Source of the DNA: Shimia sp. CNT1-13L.2
GTDB lineage: Bacteria > Pseudomonadota > Alphaproteobacteria > Rhodobacterales > Rhodobacteraceae
Reading direction: 5' to 3'
Length of the DNA: 64,000 nt
Assembly: GCF_024331145.1 (NCBI RefSeq)
Contig: NZ_JANDJO010000003.1
Span: 310,001 to 374,000, forward strand
Below are positions 56,102 to 64,000 of this stretch, one piece after another. The position numbers were made by a program, and so were the translations under genes. Position 1 is the stretch's first letter. Every line of letters begins with the position of its first letter. The notes under the pieces were generated by a model. That model was not told the DNA's origin. It saw nothing but the letters and a program-made list of their open reading frames with translations, and did not search any database.

Positions 56102-56635
56102 TTAGAACGGGATTTCGTCGTCAAGGTCGCGCGAGGGGGCACCGCCGCCCTGACCGCCGCCAAAGCTGCCGCCCTGATCGTTGCCGTAACCGCCGCCGTA
56201 GCCGCCCTGATCGCCACCGCCGTAGCCGCCACCGTAGTTGCCGCCGCCACCCTGGCCACCGCCATAGTCGCCGCCGCCACCGCTGCGGCCATCAAGCATC
56301 ACGAGGGTGGCGTCAAAGCCCTGAAGCACAACCTCGGTCGAGTAGCGGTCCTGGCCGGACTGGTCCTGCCATTTGCGGGTTTGCAGTTTGCCTTCGATGT
56401 AAACCTTGGAACCCTTGCGCAGGTATTGTTCGCAGACCCGCACCAGCCCTTCGGAGAACACGGCAACCGAGTGCCATTCGGTGCGTTCACGGCGTTCGCC
56501 GGTGTTGCGGTCTTTCCAGGTCTCGGAGGTGGCAATGCGCAGGTTGCAGACCTTGCCGCCGTTCTGGAACTGGCGCACTTCGGGGTCGCGGCCCAGATTG
56601 CCCACGATAATGACTTTGTTGACGGATCCGGCCAT
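56102..56635 (-). CDS. ssb: Single-stranded DNA-binding protein
   Basis: A 177-residue SSB. Residues about 1-110 form the OB fold ([40 protein letters not shown]). The linker from about 115 to 168 is almost all Gly, Tyr, Asp and Gln in GGYGGG-type repeats. The end DLDDEIPF is the acidic partner-binding tip. Divergent from the lytic transglycosylase with a 218-base gap. Confidence 0.97.
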   Translation of the reverse strand: MAGSVNKVIIVGNLGRDPEVRQFQNGGKVCNLRIATSETWKDRNTGERRERTEWHSVAVFSEGLVRVCEQYLRKGSKVYIEGKLQTRKWQDQSGQDRYSTEVVLQGFDATLVMLDGRSGGGGDYGGGQGGGGNYGGGYGGGDQGGYGGGYGNDQGGSFGGGQGGGAPSRDLDDEIPF

Positions 56636-56853
56636 GTGTTGTTCCCCTCAGAATCTCTTGTTTTGGTTTGCGCCAGCATAGACCATTCCACGCCCTGCAT
56701 TGGAAGGCCAATTTCCATTTTTTTCACCGCCTGCGCCGATAGGTTTTCAGCACGAAACCGCCAAGGACGCTGCGGCCTTTTCAGGAATGCTGGAAAATTT
56801 CTTAAAATCACGTATATAGGCGCACGAGAAATGGAACGGGGCAGTGCGCAGGC

Positions 56854-57441
56854 ATGAAACGCGTCATTCTTTTGAGTGCTTTGATTGTCGGGCTCGGCGC
56901 GGGTGTGCCGGCCTCGGCGGATATTCTGTCGACAAAGAGCAAGAAGAACCTGTTCCGCTCTCAGACCAAGGTTCTGGATAACCGCGCCAAGCAGCAGTAC
57001 CGCAATTCGGTGCGGCTTCAGCCCAAGCCGATCTATACGCCCAGCAAATGGGGCGATGGCAGTTTCAAGGGCAAGTACAACGGCCCCTACCTTGGCATGG
57101 CAAGGGAAGCGGCGCTGCGGCACGGTATTCCTGTCGATCTGTTCCTAAAGCTGGTGCAGCAGGAGTCGGGATGGAACGCCAATGCCAAATCGCACAAGGG
57201 TGCGCTTGGGCTTGCGCAGTTGATGCCCGAGACGGCGCGGTCCCTGAACGTGGACCCGCTGGACCCTTACCAGAACCTTGATGGCGGGGCGCGCTATCTT
57301 GCCAAGCAGTACAAGGCTTTTGGTTCGTGGCGGCTGGCGCTGGCGGCTTATAACGCTGGCCCGCAGGCGGTGCGCAAACATGGGGGTGTGCCGCCCTATG
57401 AAGAGACCCGCAACTATGTGCGGATCATCTTCGGCAGCTAA
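56854..57441 (+). CDS. Secreted lytic transglycosylase (SLT domain)
   Basis: A 195-residue periplasmic muramidase-like enzyme. Signal peptide [22 protein letters not shown], a basic linker, and an SLT domain from about residue 80 with the catalytic Glu in [14 protein letters not shown], then [24 protein letters not shown] and [13 protein letters not shown]. Likely contributes to wall turnover that feeds the NagZ/AnmK route. A TATATAGG box lies about 35 bases before the start. Confidence 0.92.
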   Translation: MKRVILLSALIVGLGAGVPASADILSTKSKKNLFRSQTKVLDNRAKQQYRNSVRLQPKPIYTPSKWGDGSFKGKYNGPYLGMAREAALRHGIPVDLFLKLVQQESGWNANAKSHKGALGLAQLMPETARSLNVDPLDPYQNLDGGARYLAKQYKAFGSWRLALAAYNAGPQAVRKHGGVPPYEETRNYVRIIFGS

Positions 57442-57560
57442 TGGTTTTGGCGGGTGCCCGTTAATTCCGACAAAAAATATCGGAAATTTGTTCTGGATCA
57501 ATTGTGGTCCCGTCGAACTCGTGCAAAGACCTCTGGCAGTTGGATGAATGGAGCGGAACC

Positions 57561-58703
57561 ATGTCGCGTGTATTCAAAGGTCTGATGATCGGGGCGCTGA
57601 GCGCAGGGACCGGGATGGCAGAGCCGGTCTATGACAGTCTGGAGGCACTGGGCGAGGCGCTGTTCTTTGATGAGAACCTGTCGAAGAACCGCACGCAGGC
57701 CTGTGCCACCTGTCATGACCCCGATTATGGGTTTGTCGACCCGCGCGAGACCGAGGCCGGCAGGGCAGTGAGCCTTGGCGATGACGGGGTATCGCTTGGG
57801 GATCGCACGGCGCCGACCGCGGCCTATGCGGCCTTCACGCCGGAGTTCCACATCAACAAGGATGGCCAGTATGTTGGCGGCATGTTCTGGGACGGGCGCG
57901 AGCCCGGGCTTGAGGGGCAGGCAGGCGGGCCGCCGCTGAACCCGATCGAGATGGGGATGCCCGACAAGGCCTCGGTTGTTGCGCGGCTGATGGAGAATGG
58001 CGACTATGTCGTGAGCTTCAACGCGCTGTTCGGCGAGGGGGTGCTGGGCGACGTGGAGGCGGCCTATGACGGCATGACCCGCGCGATTGCAGCGTTTGAG
58101 CGGACCGATGTCTTTGCGCCCTTCGATTCCAAGTACGACCGGTTCCTACGCGGGGAGGTGGACCTGACACGCGAGGAGCACATGGGCCGGGTGCTGTTCT
58201 TCTCGCCGCAGTTCACGAACTGCAACCTGTGCCACCAGCTGCGCCGCAGTGCGGTGGACCCGCGCGAGACCTTTTCGAACTACGAGTACCACAATATCGG
58301 CGTGCCGGTGAACGAACGGGTGCGGGCGGTGAATGGCTCGCCGGAGAAGGCGCTCGACAAGGGGTTGCTGGCCAATCCGGCGGTGGACGCTCCGATCATG
58401 GTGGGCAAATTCAAGGTGCCGACCCTGCGCAACGTGGCCGTGACCGGGCCTTACATGCACAACGGCGTGTTCGAGGACCTGCGCACGGTGGTTCTGTTCT
58501 ACAACAAATACAACAGCAAGGATCCGCAACGGCAGATCAACCCCGAAACCGGCAAGGCGTTCCGCTGGCCGGAGGTGGCCTTTACGCTATCGACGGCGGA
58601 GCTGACCGAGGGGCCGGCGCTGGATGACAGGCGTATCGACGCGCTGGTGGCCTTCATGAAGACCCTGACCGACTCCCGGTATGAGCATCTGCTGGAGGAG
58701 TGA
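57561..58703 (+). CDS. Dihaem cytochrome c peroxidase / MauG family protein
   Basis: A 380-residue periplasmic dihaem protein. A short signal peptide ends near EPVYDS. Haem motifs are CATCH (48-52) and CNLCH (221-225). Between them GGMFWDGREPGLEGQAGGPPLNPIEMGM is the family signature. It could be a bacterial peroxidase or a MauG-like oxidase; no substrate gene such as mauAB is next to it. The ATG at 57561 follows GGAGCGG; a longer frame from 57504 lacks a ribosome binding site. Confidence 0.88.
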   Translation: MSRVFKGLMIGALSAGTGMAEPVYDSLEALGEALFFDENLSKNRTQACATCHDPDYGFVDPRETEAGRAVSLGDDGVSLGDRTAPTAAYAAFTPEFHINKDGQYVGGMFWDGREPGLEGQAGGPPLNPIEMGMPDKASVVARLMENGDYVVSFNALFGEGVLGDVEAAYDGMTRAIAAFERTDVFAPFDSKYDRFLRGEVDLTREEHMGRVLFFSPQFTNCNLCHQLRRSAVDPRETFSNYEYHNIGVPVNERVRAVNGSPEKALDKGLLANPAVDAPIMVGKFKVPTLRNVAVTGPYMHNGVFEDLRTVVLFYNKYNSKDPQRQINPETGKAFRWPEVAFTLSTAELTEGPALDDRRIDALVAFMKTLTDSRYEHLLEE

Positions 58704-58709
58704 CGAGGA

Positions 58710-58759
58710 CAGAAATTTCTCGAAATTTCTGATGTCGGGCTTTTCTTCTAGAAGAAAAG
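58710..58759. repeat. Second tandem pair of palindromes
   Basis: First stem CAGAAATTTC and GAAATTTCTG around TC (58710-58731), then eight bases, then a perfect 20-base palindrome CTTTTCTTCT/AGAAGAAAAG (58740-58759). It directly follows the dihaem protein stop. Layout equals the pair at 15641-15689 although the sequences differ. Confidence 0.65.
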
Positions 58760-58835
58760 CGCAGCGAGGTATTTGGTAGGCGCGACTTAGCGCCATTTAC
58801 GAAGTGTGCCATGCCATTTAGGAAAGCTTGATTTT

Positions 58836-59606
58836 ATGGAAAGCGTTGTTCTGCTGTTTGTCCTTGGGGCGGTTCTTGTTGGGAGATGGTATCTTCGCAC
58901 GCCCAGTGGCCGGGGATGGGTCGGTGAAGCGACTGTGAAACGCGGGTTGGCGTGGCGCCTGAATCCTGAAGAATACCATGTTCTCAATGATCTAACACTT
59001 CCGACCGACAGGGGAACAACCCAGATCGACCACGTCGTTCTATCGCGTTTCGGTATCTTTGTGATCGAGACAAAGAACTGGGCCGGGTGGATTTTTGGAG
59101 GTGCTGATCAAAGCGAATGGACGCAGGTCCACTACAAGAGAAAGCGACGTTTTCAAAACCCGCTTAGACAAAACTACCTGCACATCAAAGCTGTTGAAAA
59201 GATAACGGATGTGCCACCAGATCATCTGCATGGTCTTGTCGTGTTTGTCGGCGACGCAGAGTTTAAGACATTGATGCCTGCGTCGGTTGTACTTGGCTCT
59301 GGCGGTTTGGCCGACGCCATCAGACTGCGAAGGAAAATCGTTTTCTCTGAAGCGCAGGTTCTTTCGCTGCAAAGAAAGCTTGAACGTGCGGCACTGCAAC
59401 CGGGGCGCAAGACTCGCGTGGCGCATGTGGCCCATGCAAACGAGAGGCGCGCTCAGCGGCAACAAGACACGATTTCATGTCCGCGGTGTGGCGCGAAAAT
59501 GCGCGAAAGAACCAATCGACAAAGTGGGGCGCGGTTTCTTGGCTGCGCACGCTATCCAAAGTGCAAGGGAACACGGGCCATGCCAGAAAAGGAAGCCAGG
59601 CACTAA
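58836..59606 (+). CDS. NERD nuclease-related protein with topoisomerase-type zinc finger
   Basis: A 256-residue protein. One transmembrane helix lies at the N-terminus (VVLLFVLGAVLVG), followed by a NERD domain at about 30-150: GEATVKRGLAWRL, VLNDLTLP, TTQIDHVVLSRFGIFVIETKNW (nuclease-like Asp and Glu/Lys) and FQNPLRQNYLHIKAVE. The C-terminus has a zinc ribbon with CPRCG and CARYPKC as at the end of DNA topoisomerase I. The gene is AT-richer than its neighbours. A DNA-handling or defence role is possible but not shown. The ATG at 58836 follows GGAAAG. Confidence 0.83.
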   Translation: MESVVLLFVLGAVLVGRWYLRTPSGRGWVGEATVKRGLAWRLNPEEYHVLNDLTLPTDRGTTQIDHVVLSRFGIFVIETKNWAGWIFGGADQSEWTQVHYKRKRRFQNPLRQNYLHIKAVEKITDVPPDHLHGLVVFVGDAEFKTLMPASVVLGSGGLADAIRLRRKIVFSEAQVLSLQRKLERAALQPGRKTRVAHVAHANERRAQRQQDTISCPRCGAKMRERTNRQSGARFLGCARYPKCKGTRAMPEKEARH

Positions 59607-59938
59607 CGCCCTTCTGGCCCGTCATAAGCCCGTTCAACCTTGGCGACGCGTAGGGTGTAGTGATCGTACCAGCGGGTCTTGCCGAGTTTCTGGGCCAGGA
59701 GGTGCTGGGCGACGTCTTTCCAGGCCAGGAGGCTGGCTTCGTCCTGCCAATAGCTCACGGTGATGCCGAGGCCGGTTTCGTCGCGGGTGGTTTCCACGCC
59801 GATGTAGCCGGGTTGTGCCTTGGCCAGTCTCACCATTTCATCCGCCATCGCGCCATAACCGAGATCGCCCTCGGTGCGTTGGACGGTGAAGATGACGGCG
59901 TAATAGGGTGGATCGGGCAGGGGGGCAAAGCGTGACAT
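59603..59938 (-). CDS. Antibiotic biosynthesis monooxygenase-like (ABM) small protein
   Basis: A 111-residue ferredoxin-like fold protein. YYAVIFTVQRTEGD begins the first strand; MVRLAKAQPGYIGVETTRDETGLGITVSYWQDEASLLAWKD matches the ABM domain, where dimers bind hydrophobic ligands. Likely a small-molecule monooxygenase or binding protein of unknown substrate. Convergent with the NERD gene, overlapping by four bases. Confidence 0.82.
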   Translation of the reverse strand: MSRFAPLPDPPYYAVIFTVQRTEGDLGYGAMADEMVRLAKAQPGYIGVETTRDETGLGITVSYWQDEASLLAWKDVAQHLLAQKLGKTRWYDHYTLRVAKVERAYDGPEGR

Positions 59939-60013
59939 GGGGGCAGCCTGATTTGACGGGATCAAAAAAGAAAAGGGGCCGGTTGTCCGGCCCCTTGTTG
60001 TGTTTCGGCTTGT

Positions 60014-62101
60014 TTATTCAGCCGCGATCTTGATGACCGGTTCCATGCGTTCGAGCACGTCTTCGGCGAGGTGGCACTTGACCTGGTGGCCGTCGGCCAG
60101 GGTCTGGACCGGGGGCACCTCTTTCTCGCAGAGACCGCCGGGGACCTCGCTTTTCCAGCGGCAGCGCGTCTGGAAGGGGCAGCCCGGGGGTGGTGACATG
60201 GCCGAGGGGATGTCGCCTTCGAGAACGATGTGTTGTTTCTCGATCGAGGTGTCCGCGATGGGCACCGCCGACAGGAGCGCCTCGGTATAGGGGTGGTAGG
60301 GCGGCGCGAAGACCTGATCGGTCGTGCCGAGTTCCACCACGTGGCCAAGGTACATCACCATGACGCGATCCGAGAGATAGCGCACGATCGAGAGGTCGTG
60401 GCTGATGAAGAGAAGGGTTGTCTTCTCTTCGCGCTGGATCTCCATCAGGAGGTCGGTCACGGCGGCCTGAACCGACACGTCGAGCGCCGAGACCGGTTCA
60501 TCGGCCACAACGATGCGGGCGCCGCCGGCAAAGGCGCGGGCGATGCCGACACGCTGTTTCTGACCCCCCGAAAGCTGGCGCGGCATGCGGTCGGCAAAGG
60601 CGCGCGGCAGTTTCACGAGGTCGAGCAGTTCCAGCATACGGGCGCGGCGTTCGGCTTCGCTGTTGCCGATGCCGAAGATTTCCAGCGCGCGCATGATCTG
60701 GCGGCCCACCGTCATCGAGGGGTTCAGCGTGTCAAACGGGTTCTGGAAGACCATCTGGACATCGGCGACGGTCTTGGTGTCGCGGGCTTCGATCGGTGTC
60801 TGTTCGATGTTGTTGTTGTCGAGCAGGATCTGACCGTCGGTCGCGGTTTCAAGACCCATGAGCACCTTGGCGAAGGTCGACTTGCCGCAACCGGATTCCC
60901 CCACGATGGCGAGGGTTTCGGATTCGCGGGCTTCGAACGAGAGGGTTTCGTTGGCCTTGACCACTTTCTTGGCGCCGCCGCCGAAGATCGCGTTGGCCGC
61001 CACCTCGTAGTATTTCTTGAGGTTGTCCATCTTGAGGACAACCTTGCCGACTTCGGCCTTTTCCTTCTGTTCGCCCACCTGGATCGGCGCGTTCCAGTCG
61101 ATTTCCTTGTACTTCAGGCAGCGCGTGGTGTGGCGTTCGAACCCTTCCACGGCCTCCATCGGAATGTCTTGAGCGTCGCAGCGACCCTCTTCGAAATAGT
61201 CGCAGCGCGGGCCGAAGTTACAGCCCGGTGGCCGCTCGTGGGGCAGGGGGAAGTTGCCGCGGATCGCCACCAGCGGGCGGGCGTTCTTGTCGGCACCCGG
61301 CAACGGGATCGAGCGGAACAGCGCCTGTGTATAGGGGTGCTGCATGTTGTCGAAAACATCTTCGATAGAGCCGCGTTCCACGGCTTCGCCCGAGTACATC
61401 ACGCAGAGACGGTCGCAGGTTTCCAGAACCAGACCGAGGTTGTGCGAGATGAAGAGCATCGAGGTGCCGTATTTCTTGCCGAGGTCCTTGACCAGTTCGA
61501 CCACGGCGGCCTCGACCGTCACGTCGAGCGCGGTGGTCGGTTCGTCGAGGATCAGCAGCGAGGGTTTCGACATCAACGCCATGGCGATGACGATCCGCTG
61601 CTGCTGGCCACCAGAAAGCTGGTGCGGGAAGGAGTTCAGCATGCGCTCCGGGTCGGGCAGGCGCACGTCTGTCACCACTTCCAGCGCGCGGGCATAGGCC
61701 TCTTCGGCGCTGACGCCTTCGTGGATCATCGGCACTTCCATCAGCTGTTTGCCGATTTTCATCGCCGGGTTCAGCGAGGCCATCGGTTCCTGATAGATCA
61801 TCGCGATCTCGTTGCCGCGCACATCGCGCAGTTCCTCGGGGGTGAAGTCGGCGAGGTCGCGGCCCTTGAACTTGATGTTGCCGCCGACGATACGGCCGTT
61901 CTTGCCAAGGTCCTGCATGACGCCAAGGGCCACGGTGGATTTGCCGCAGCCGGATTCACCAACGAGGCCAACGGCTTCGCCGGGCATCACGCGGACCGAG
62001 AAGTCCATCACGGCCGGGATTTCACGCAGGCGCGTGAAGAAGGAGATAGACAGGCGATCGATCTCGAGGATCGGGCCGTCGTAATCTGCCATTTTACTCA
62101 T
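60014..62101 (-). CDS. Fused dipeptide/oligopeptide ABC transporter ATPase (DppD-DppF type)
   Basis: A 695-residue protein with two full ABC domains in one chain. Both have GESGCGKST Walker A loops, signatures LSGGQQQRI and LSGGQKQRV, and Walker B LLILDEPTTALDV and VVADEPVSALDV. Each domain ends in the oligopeptide-type C-terminal extension with cysteines (GCNFGPRC and GCPFQTRC), which may hold an iron-sulfur cluster. The start at 62101 follows GGGAG. It is downstream of two permease genes, so the operon encodes a PepT-family importer; substrate unknown because the binding protein is outside. Confidence 0.93.
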   Translation of the reverse strand: MSKMADYDGPILEIDRLSISFFTRLREIPAVMDFSVRVMPGEAVGLVGESGCGKSTVALGVMQDLGKNGRIVGGNIKFKGRDLADFTPEELRDVRGNEIAMIYQEPMASLNPAMKIGKQLMEVPMIHEGVSAEEAYARALEVVTDVRLPDPERMLNSFPHQLSGGQQQRIVIAMALMSKPSLLILDEPTTALDVTVEAAVVELVKDLGKKYGTSMLFISHNLGLVLETCDRLCVMYSGEAVERGSIEDVFDNMQHPYTQALFRSIPLPGADKNARPLVAIRGNFPLPHERPPGCNFGPRCDYFEEGRCDAQDIPMEAVEGFERHTTRCLKYKEIDWNAPIQVGEQKEKAEVGKVVLKMDNLKKYYEVAANAIFGGGAKKVVKANETLSFEARESETLAIVGESGCGKSTFAKVLMGLETATDGQILLDNNNIEQTPIEARDTKTVADVQMVFQNPFDTLNPSMTVGRQIMRALEIFGIGNSEAERRARMLELLDLVKLPRAFADRMPRQLSGGQKQRVGIARAFAGGARIVVADEPVSALDVSVQAAVTDLLMEIQREEKTTLLFISHDLSIVRYLSDRVMVMYLGHVVELGTTDQVFAPPYHPYTEALLSAVPIADTSIEKQHIVLEGDIPSAMSPPPGCPFQTRCRWKSEVPGGLCEKEVPPVQTLADGHQVKCHLAEDVLERMEPVIKIAAE

Positions 62102-62158
62102 GTTCCAGTCTCCCTGTTGGAGCGGTGGGGTGTTGACCCCGATGATTGTTCGTTGTCC

Positions 62159-62182
62159 GGGGACCGGCGCGGGGCCGGTCCC
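62159..62182 (-). promoter_or_regulatory. Intraoperon hairpin between permease and ATPase genes
   Basis: GGGACCGGC and GCCGGTCCC (62160-62168 with 62174-62182) form a strong stem without a T run, just after the permease stop. It may protect or process the mRNA. Confidence 0.55.
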
Positions 62183-62194
62183 ACACGGGGTTCA

Positions 62195-63655
62195 TCAGTC
62201 GCGCAGGGACTCTTCGCGCAGACCGTCGGCCAGGAGGTTCAGACCCAGCACCAGGCTCAGCAGCGAGAAGGCCGGAACCAGCGCGGGGTGCGGATAGATC
62301 GACAGCAGTTTACGGCCGTCATTGATCGTGGTCCCCCAGTCCGGGCTTTCCGGCGGCAGACCCAGGCCGAAGAAGCCCAAGGTCCCCAGAAGGATGGTGG
62401 TGTAGCCAATACGCAGGCAGAAATCGACGATCAGCGGACCACGTGCGTTGGGCAGGATCTCCCAGAGCATGATGTACCACGGACCCTCGCCACGGGTTTG
62501 CGCCGCTGCCACGTAGTCACGCGTCTGGATGTCCAGCGCGAGGCCACGCACGATGCGGAACACGGTGGGCGAGTTGACGAAGACCACCGAGACGAAGACC
62601 ACGAGGATACCACCGGGGATATCGAACAGGTCCATCGAGGACGGCAGGATGTTGATGACCGTGCCCGGCGCCGAGATCAGCGACAGGTAGATCCAGACCA
62701 TCACCACCATGATCCCCGCAAGAAGCGGTGTTCTGACACGCGGACGTGTGTAGTAGCGCGAGTTGATCAGGACGCCGACGAAGATGATCGGGAAGACGAA
62801 CAGCACCATCGCCATGAAGGACGGGATGCCGGTTGCAACGATCTCGGGGGTCACCAGCAGGTAGAACAGCAGGATCACCGGGAAGGCGAGGATCAGGTTT
62901 GCGAGGAACGACAGGCCGGTGTCCAGACGGCCACCGAAGTAGCCTGCCGGAAGGCCCAGCGTGATGCCGACCATGAAGGCAAAGAGCGTCGCCAGAGGCG
63001 CGATGCGGATCACGATCCACGAGCCTTCCACCATGCGGGAGAAGACGTCGCGGGCGAGGTTGTCGCCGCCGAGGATATACCAGCAGGCGGTACCGCATTC
63101 AGCCGCGTCTGCGCCGCGCATCGGGGTGCCGGGGACCTTGTTCTTCATGCCCGAGACCTGGGTCAGCGGGTCGTGGGTCGCAATCATGTCGAAGACGCCC
63201 GAGAAGATCGCGGTGTAGACCCAGAACATCACCAGGCCAAAGCCGATCATGCCGATGGTCGAGTCAAACAGCTTGCCGTAGAGGCCCAGTTTGCGCTTGT
63301 AGACGATCGACAGGATGAAGGTCACGAAGAGGGCCAGCCAGACCGGCGAGAAGCGGGCAGCCATCGCGCCGATGATGCCGGCCTTGCCGAAGGGCATGAC
63401 CATACCGGCGATGATGTAGAGCACTGCCAGCGCGATCAGGCCAAGGAGGCTGTATTTCGAGACCCTGGTGATCAGTTCGATCGGGCCGCTCCCGGCGCTC
63501 AGGGTGCCGTCAGCATTGGTGATGACCGCTGCCGGTTTGAAGATGAAGGACGACACGATCTGAAGCGCGACCGCGACGATGAAGATCACCGCGATGATGC
63601 TGAAGATCGGGTCGAGTACGGTTCCTACGGAGCCAGTCCAAGTCAGTTTTTCCAT
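62195..63655 (-). CDS. Long DppC-type ABC transporter permease
   Basis: Inner-membrane permease of 486 residues, well above the usual 280-300. The C-terminal core has the binding-protein-dependent loop in YVAAAQTRGEGPWYIMLWEILPN and the end GLPPESPDWGTTINDGRKLL. The extra N-terminal half adds about four helices and a loop with GGDNLARDVFSRMVEGSW, the usual DppC entry. Such long forms occur in Rhodobacterales peptide transporters. Confidence 0.9.
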   Translation of the reverse strand: MEKLTWTGSVGTVLDPIFSIIAVIFIVAVALQIVSSFIFKPAAVITNADGTLSAGSGPIELITRVSKYSLLGLIALAVLYIIAGMVMPFGKAGIIGAMAARFSPVWLALFVTFILSIVYKRKLGLYGKLFDSTIGMIGFGLVMFWVYTAIFSGVFDMIATHDPLTQVSGMKNKVPGTPMRGADAAECGTACWYILGGDNLARDVFSRMVEGSWIVIRIAPLATLFAFMVGITLGLPAGYFGGRLDTGLSFLANLILAFPVILLFYLLVTPEIVATGIPSFMAMVLFVFPIIFVGVLINSRYYTRPRVRTPLLAGIMVVMVWIYLSLISAPGTVINILPSSMDLFDIPGGILVVFVSVVFVNSPTVFRIVRGLALDIQTRDYVAAAQTRGEGPWYIMLWEILPNARGPLIVDFCLRIGYTTILLGTLGFFGLGLPPESPDWGTTINDGRKLLSIYPHPALVPAFSLLSLVLGLNLLADGLREESLRD

Positions 63656-63667
63656 GATCAGGCCTCC

Positions 63668-64000
63668 TTAGGAAATGCGGATACGCGGGTTGAGGTAAAC
63701 ATAGCCGATATCCGAGATCAGCTGTGTGAACAGAACCACGGCCACCGACACCACCGAAACCGCAAGGAGCATTTCGATGTCGTTGTTGCCTGCCGCCGTC
63801 ACCAGCTGGAAGCCGAAGCCGGGGTAGGAGAACAGCGTTTCCACGATCACCACGCCGTTCAGCAGCCAGGGGAACTGAAGCATGATGACGGTGAAGGGTG
63901 CGATCAGCGCGTTGCGCAGGGCGTGTTTCATCACGATGTTGCGGAAGCTGACGCCCTTGAGACGTGCCGTCCGGATGTACTGTGCGGTCATGACCTCGGC
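63668..64000 (-). CDS. DppB-type ABC transporter permease, C-terminal part (5' end outside window)
   Basis: Only the last 110 residues are visible; the frame stays open at the right edge. Y-I-R-T-A-R-L-K-G-V is the ATPase-contact motif of DppB-like permeases, followed by four hydrophobic stretches and the end DIGYVYLNPRIRIS. It lies 12 bases upstream of the DppC-like gene, in the same operon. Confidence 0.92.
   Translation of the reverse strand, partial: AEVMTAQYIRTARLKGVSFRNIVMKHALRNALIAPFTVIMLQFPWLLNGVVIVETLFSYPGFGFQLVTAAGNNDIEMLLAVSVVSVAVVLFTQLISDIGYVYLNPRIRIS

Noticed and set aside
54680-56857. A 725-codon plus-strand frame opposite pepT and ssb
   Set aside because: Crosses two real minus-strand genes and their terminators; composition is that of antisense codons.
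57465-57485. TTCCGA/TCGGAA inverted repeat upstream of the dihaem gene
   Set aside because: Only six base pairs around an A-rich centre and no T run; too weak to call.

Overview
The window looks like chromosomal DNA of a marine-type alphaproteobacterium of the Rhodobacterales (Roseobacter group). This is inferred from high GC with strong G/C third positions, the block SPOR protein-nagZ-scpA-scpB behind argS, the run yceD-rpmF-plsX-fabH followed by ihfA and a MerR regulator, an ornithine-lipid acyltransferase, a long-form dCTP deaminase, and short repeats typical of that group. No rRNA, CRISPR array, prophage or intact insertion sequence was seen. One tRNA (Pro, GGG) is present.

Layout. 1-4.9 kb: end of argS, then division and wall-recycling genes (SPOR, nagZ) and the ScpAB condensin subunits. 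4.9-9.1 kb: an MFS exporter divergent from an Lrp-type regulator, dCTP deaminase, tRNA-Pro, MerR, ihfA. 9.2-12.3 kb: fabH, plsX, rpmF, yceD on the minus strand. 12.4-15.5 kb: BamE-like lipoprotein, OlsB-like acyltransferase, Uup-type ABC-F ATPase. 16.4-18.2 kb: an AT-richer patch with a shortened GT51 transglycosylase, a DUF805 membrane protein and a 28-residue membrane peptide. 18.3-20.5 kb: a short-chain dehydrogenase and tyrS. 20.8-24.9 kb: a 1358-residue RTX protein. 25.1-26.2 kb: a second AT-richer patch (RibD-like reductase plus TetR). 26.4-38.0 kb: an acetate region, with pta-ackA, a flavin reductase, a membrane-anchored PAS/DnaQ exonuclease, a small membrane protein, a cNMP/CBS/DUF294 protein, a sodium:solute symporter with its DUF4212 partner, adk and acs. 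38.4-49.5 kb: anmK, cupin, hydrolase, MEKHLA protein, DUF2306 protein, eno, DMT exporter, CBS/CorC protein, phosphoesterase, xerD and envelope proteins of unknown role. 49.6-56.6 kb: aroK-aroB, a racemase-like protein, a divergent trpB, a site-2 protease, pepT, ssb. 56.8-64 kb: lytic transglycosylase, MauG-like dihaem protein, a NERD nuclease-like gene in AT-richer DNA, a small monooxygenase, and a peptide-type ABC transporter running off the right edge.

How the genes fit together. Acetate can be handled by reversible Pta-AckA or by high-affinity Acs fed by the symporter. Adk sits four bases after acs and can recycle the AMP that Acs makes. NagZ and AnmK are two steps of peptidoglycan recycling. 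PlsX and FabH start phospholipid and fatty acid synthesis.

The features most worth a second look are the sensor-like exonuclease and nucleotidyltransferase beside the acetate symporter, the shortened GT51 enzyme, the orphan divergent TrpB with a hairpin over its ribosome binding site, and two intergenic loci that share a paired-palindrome architecture but not sequence. I did not find a convincing wholly new multi-gene system.
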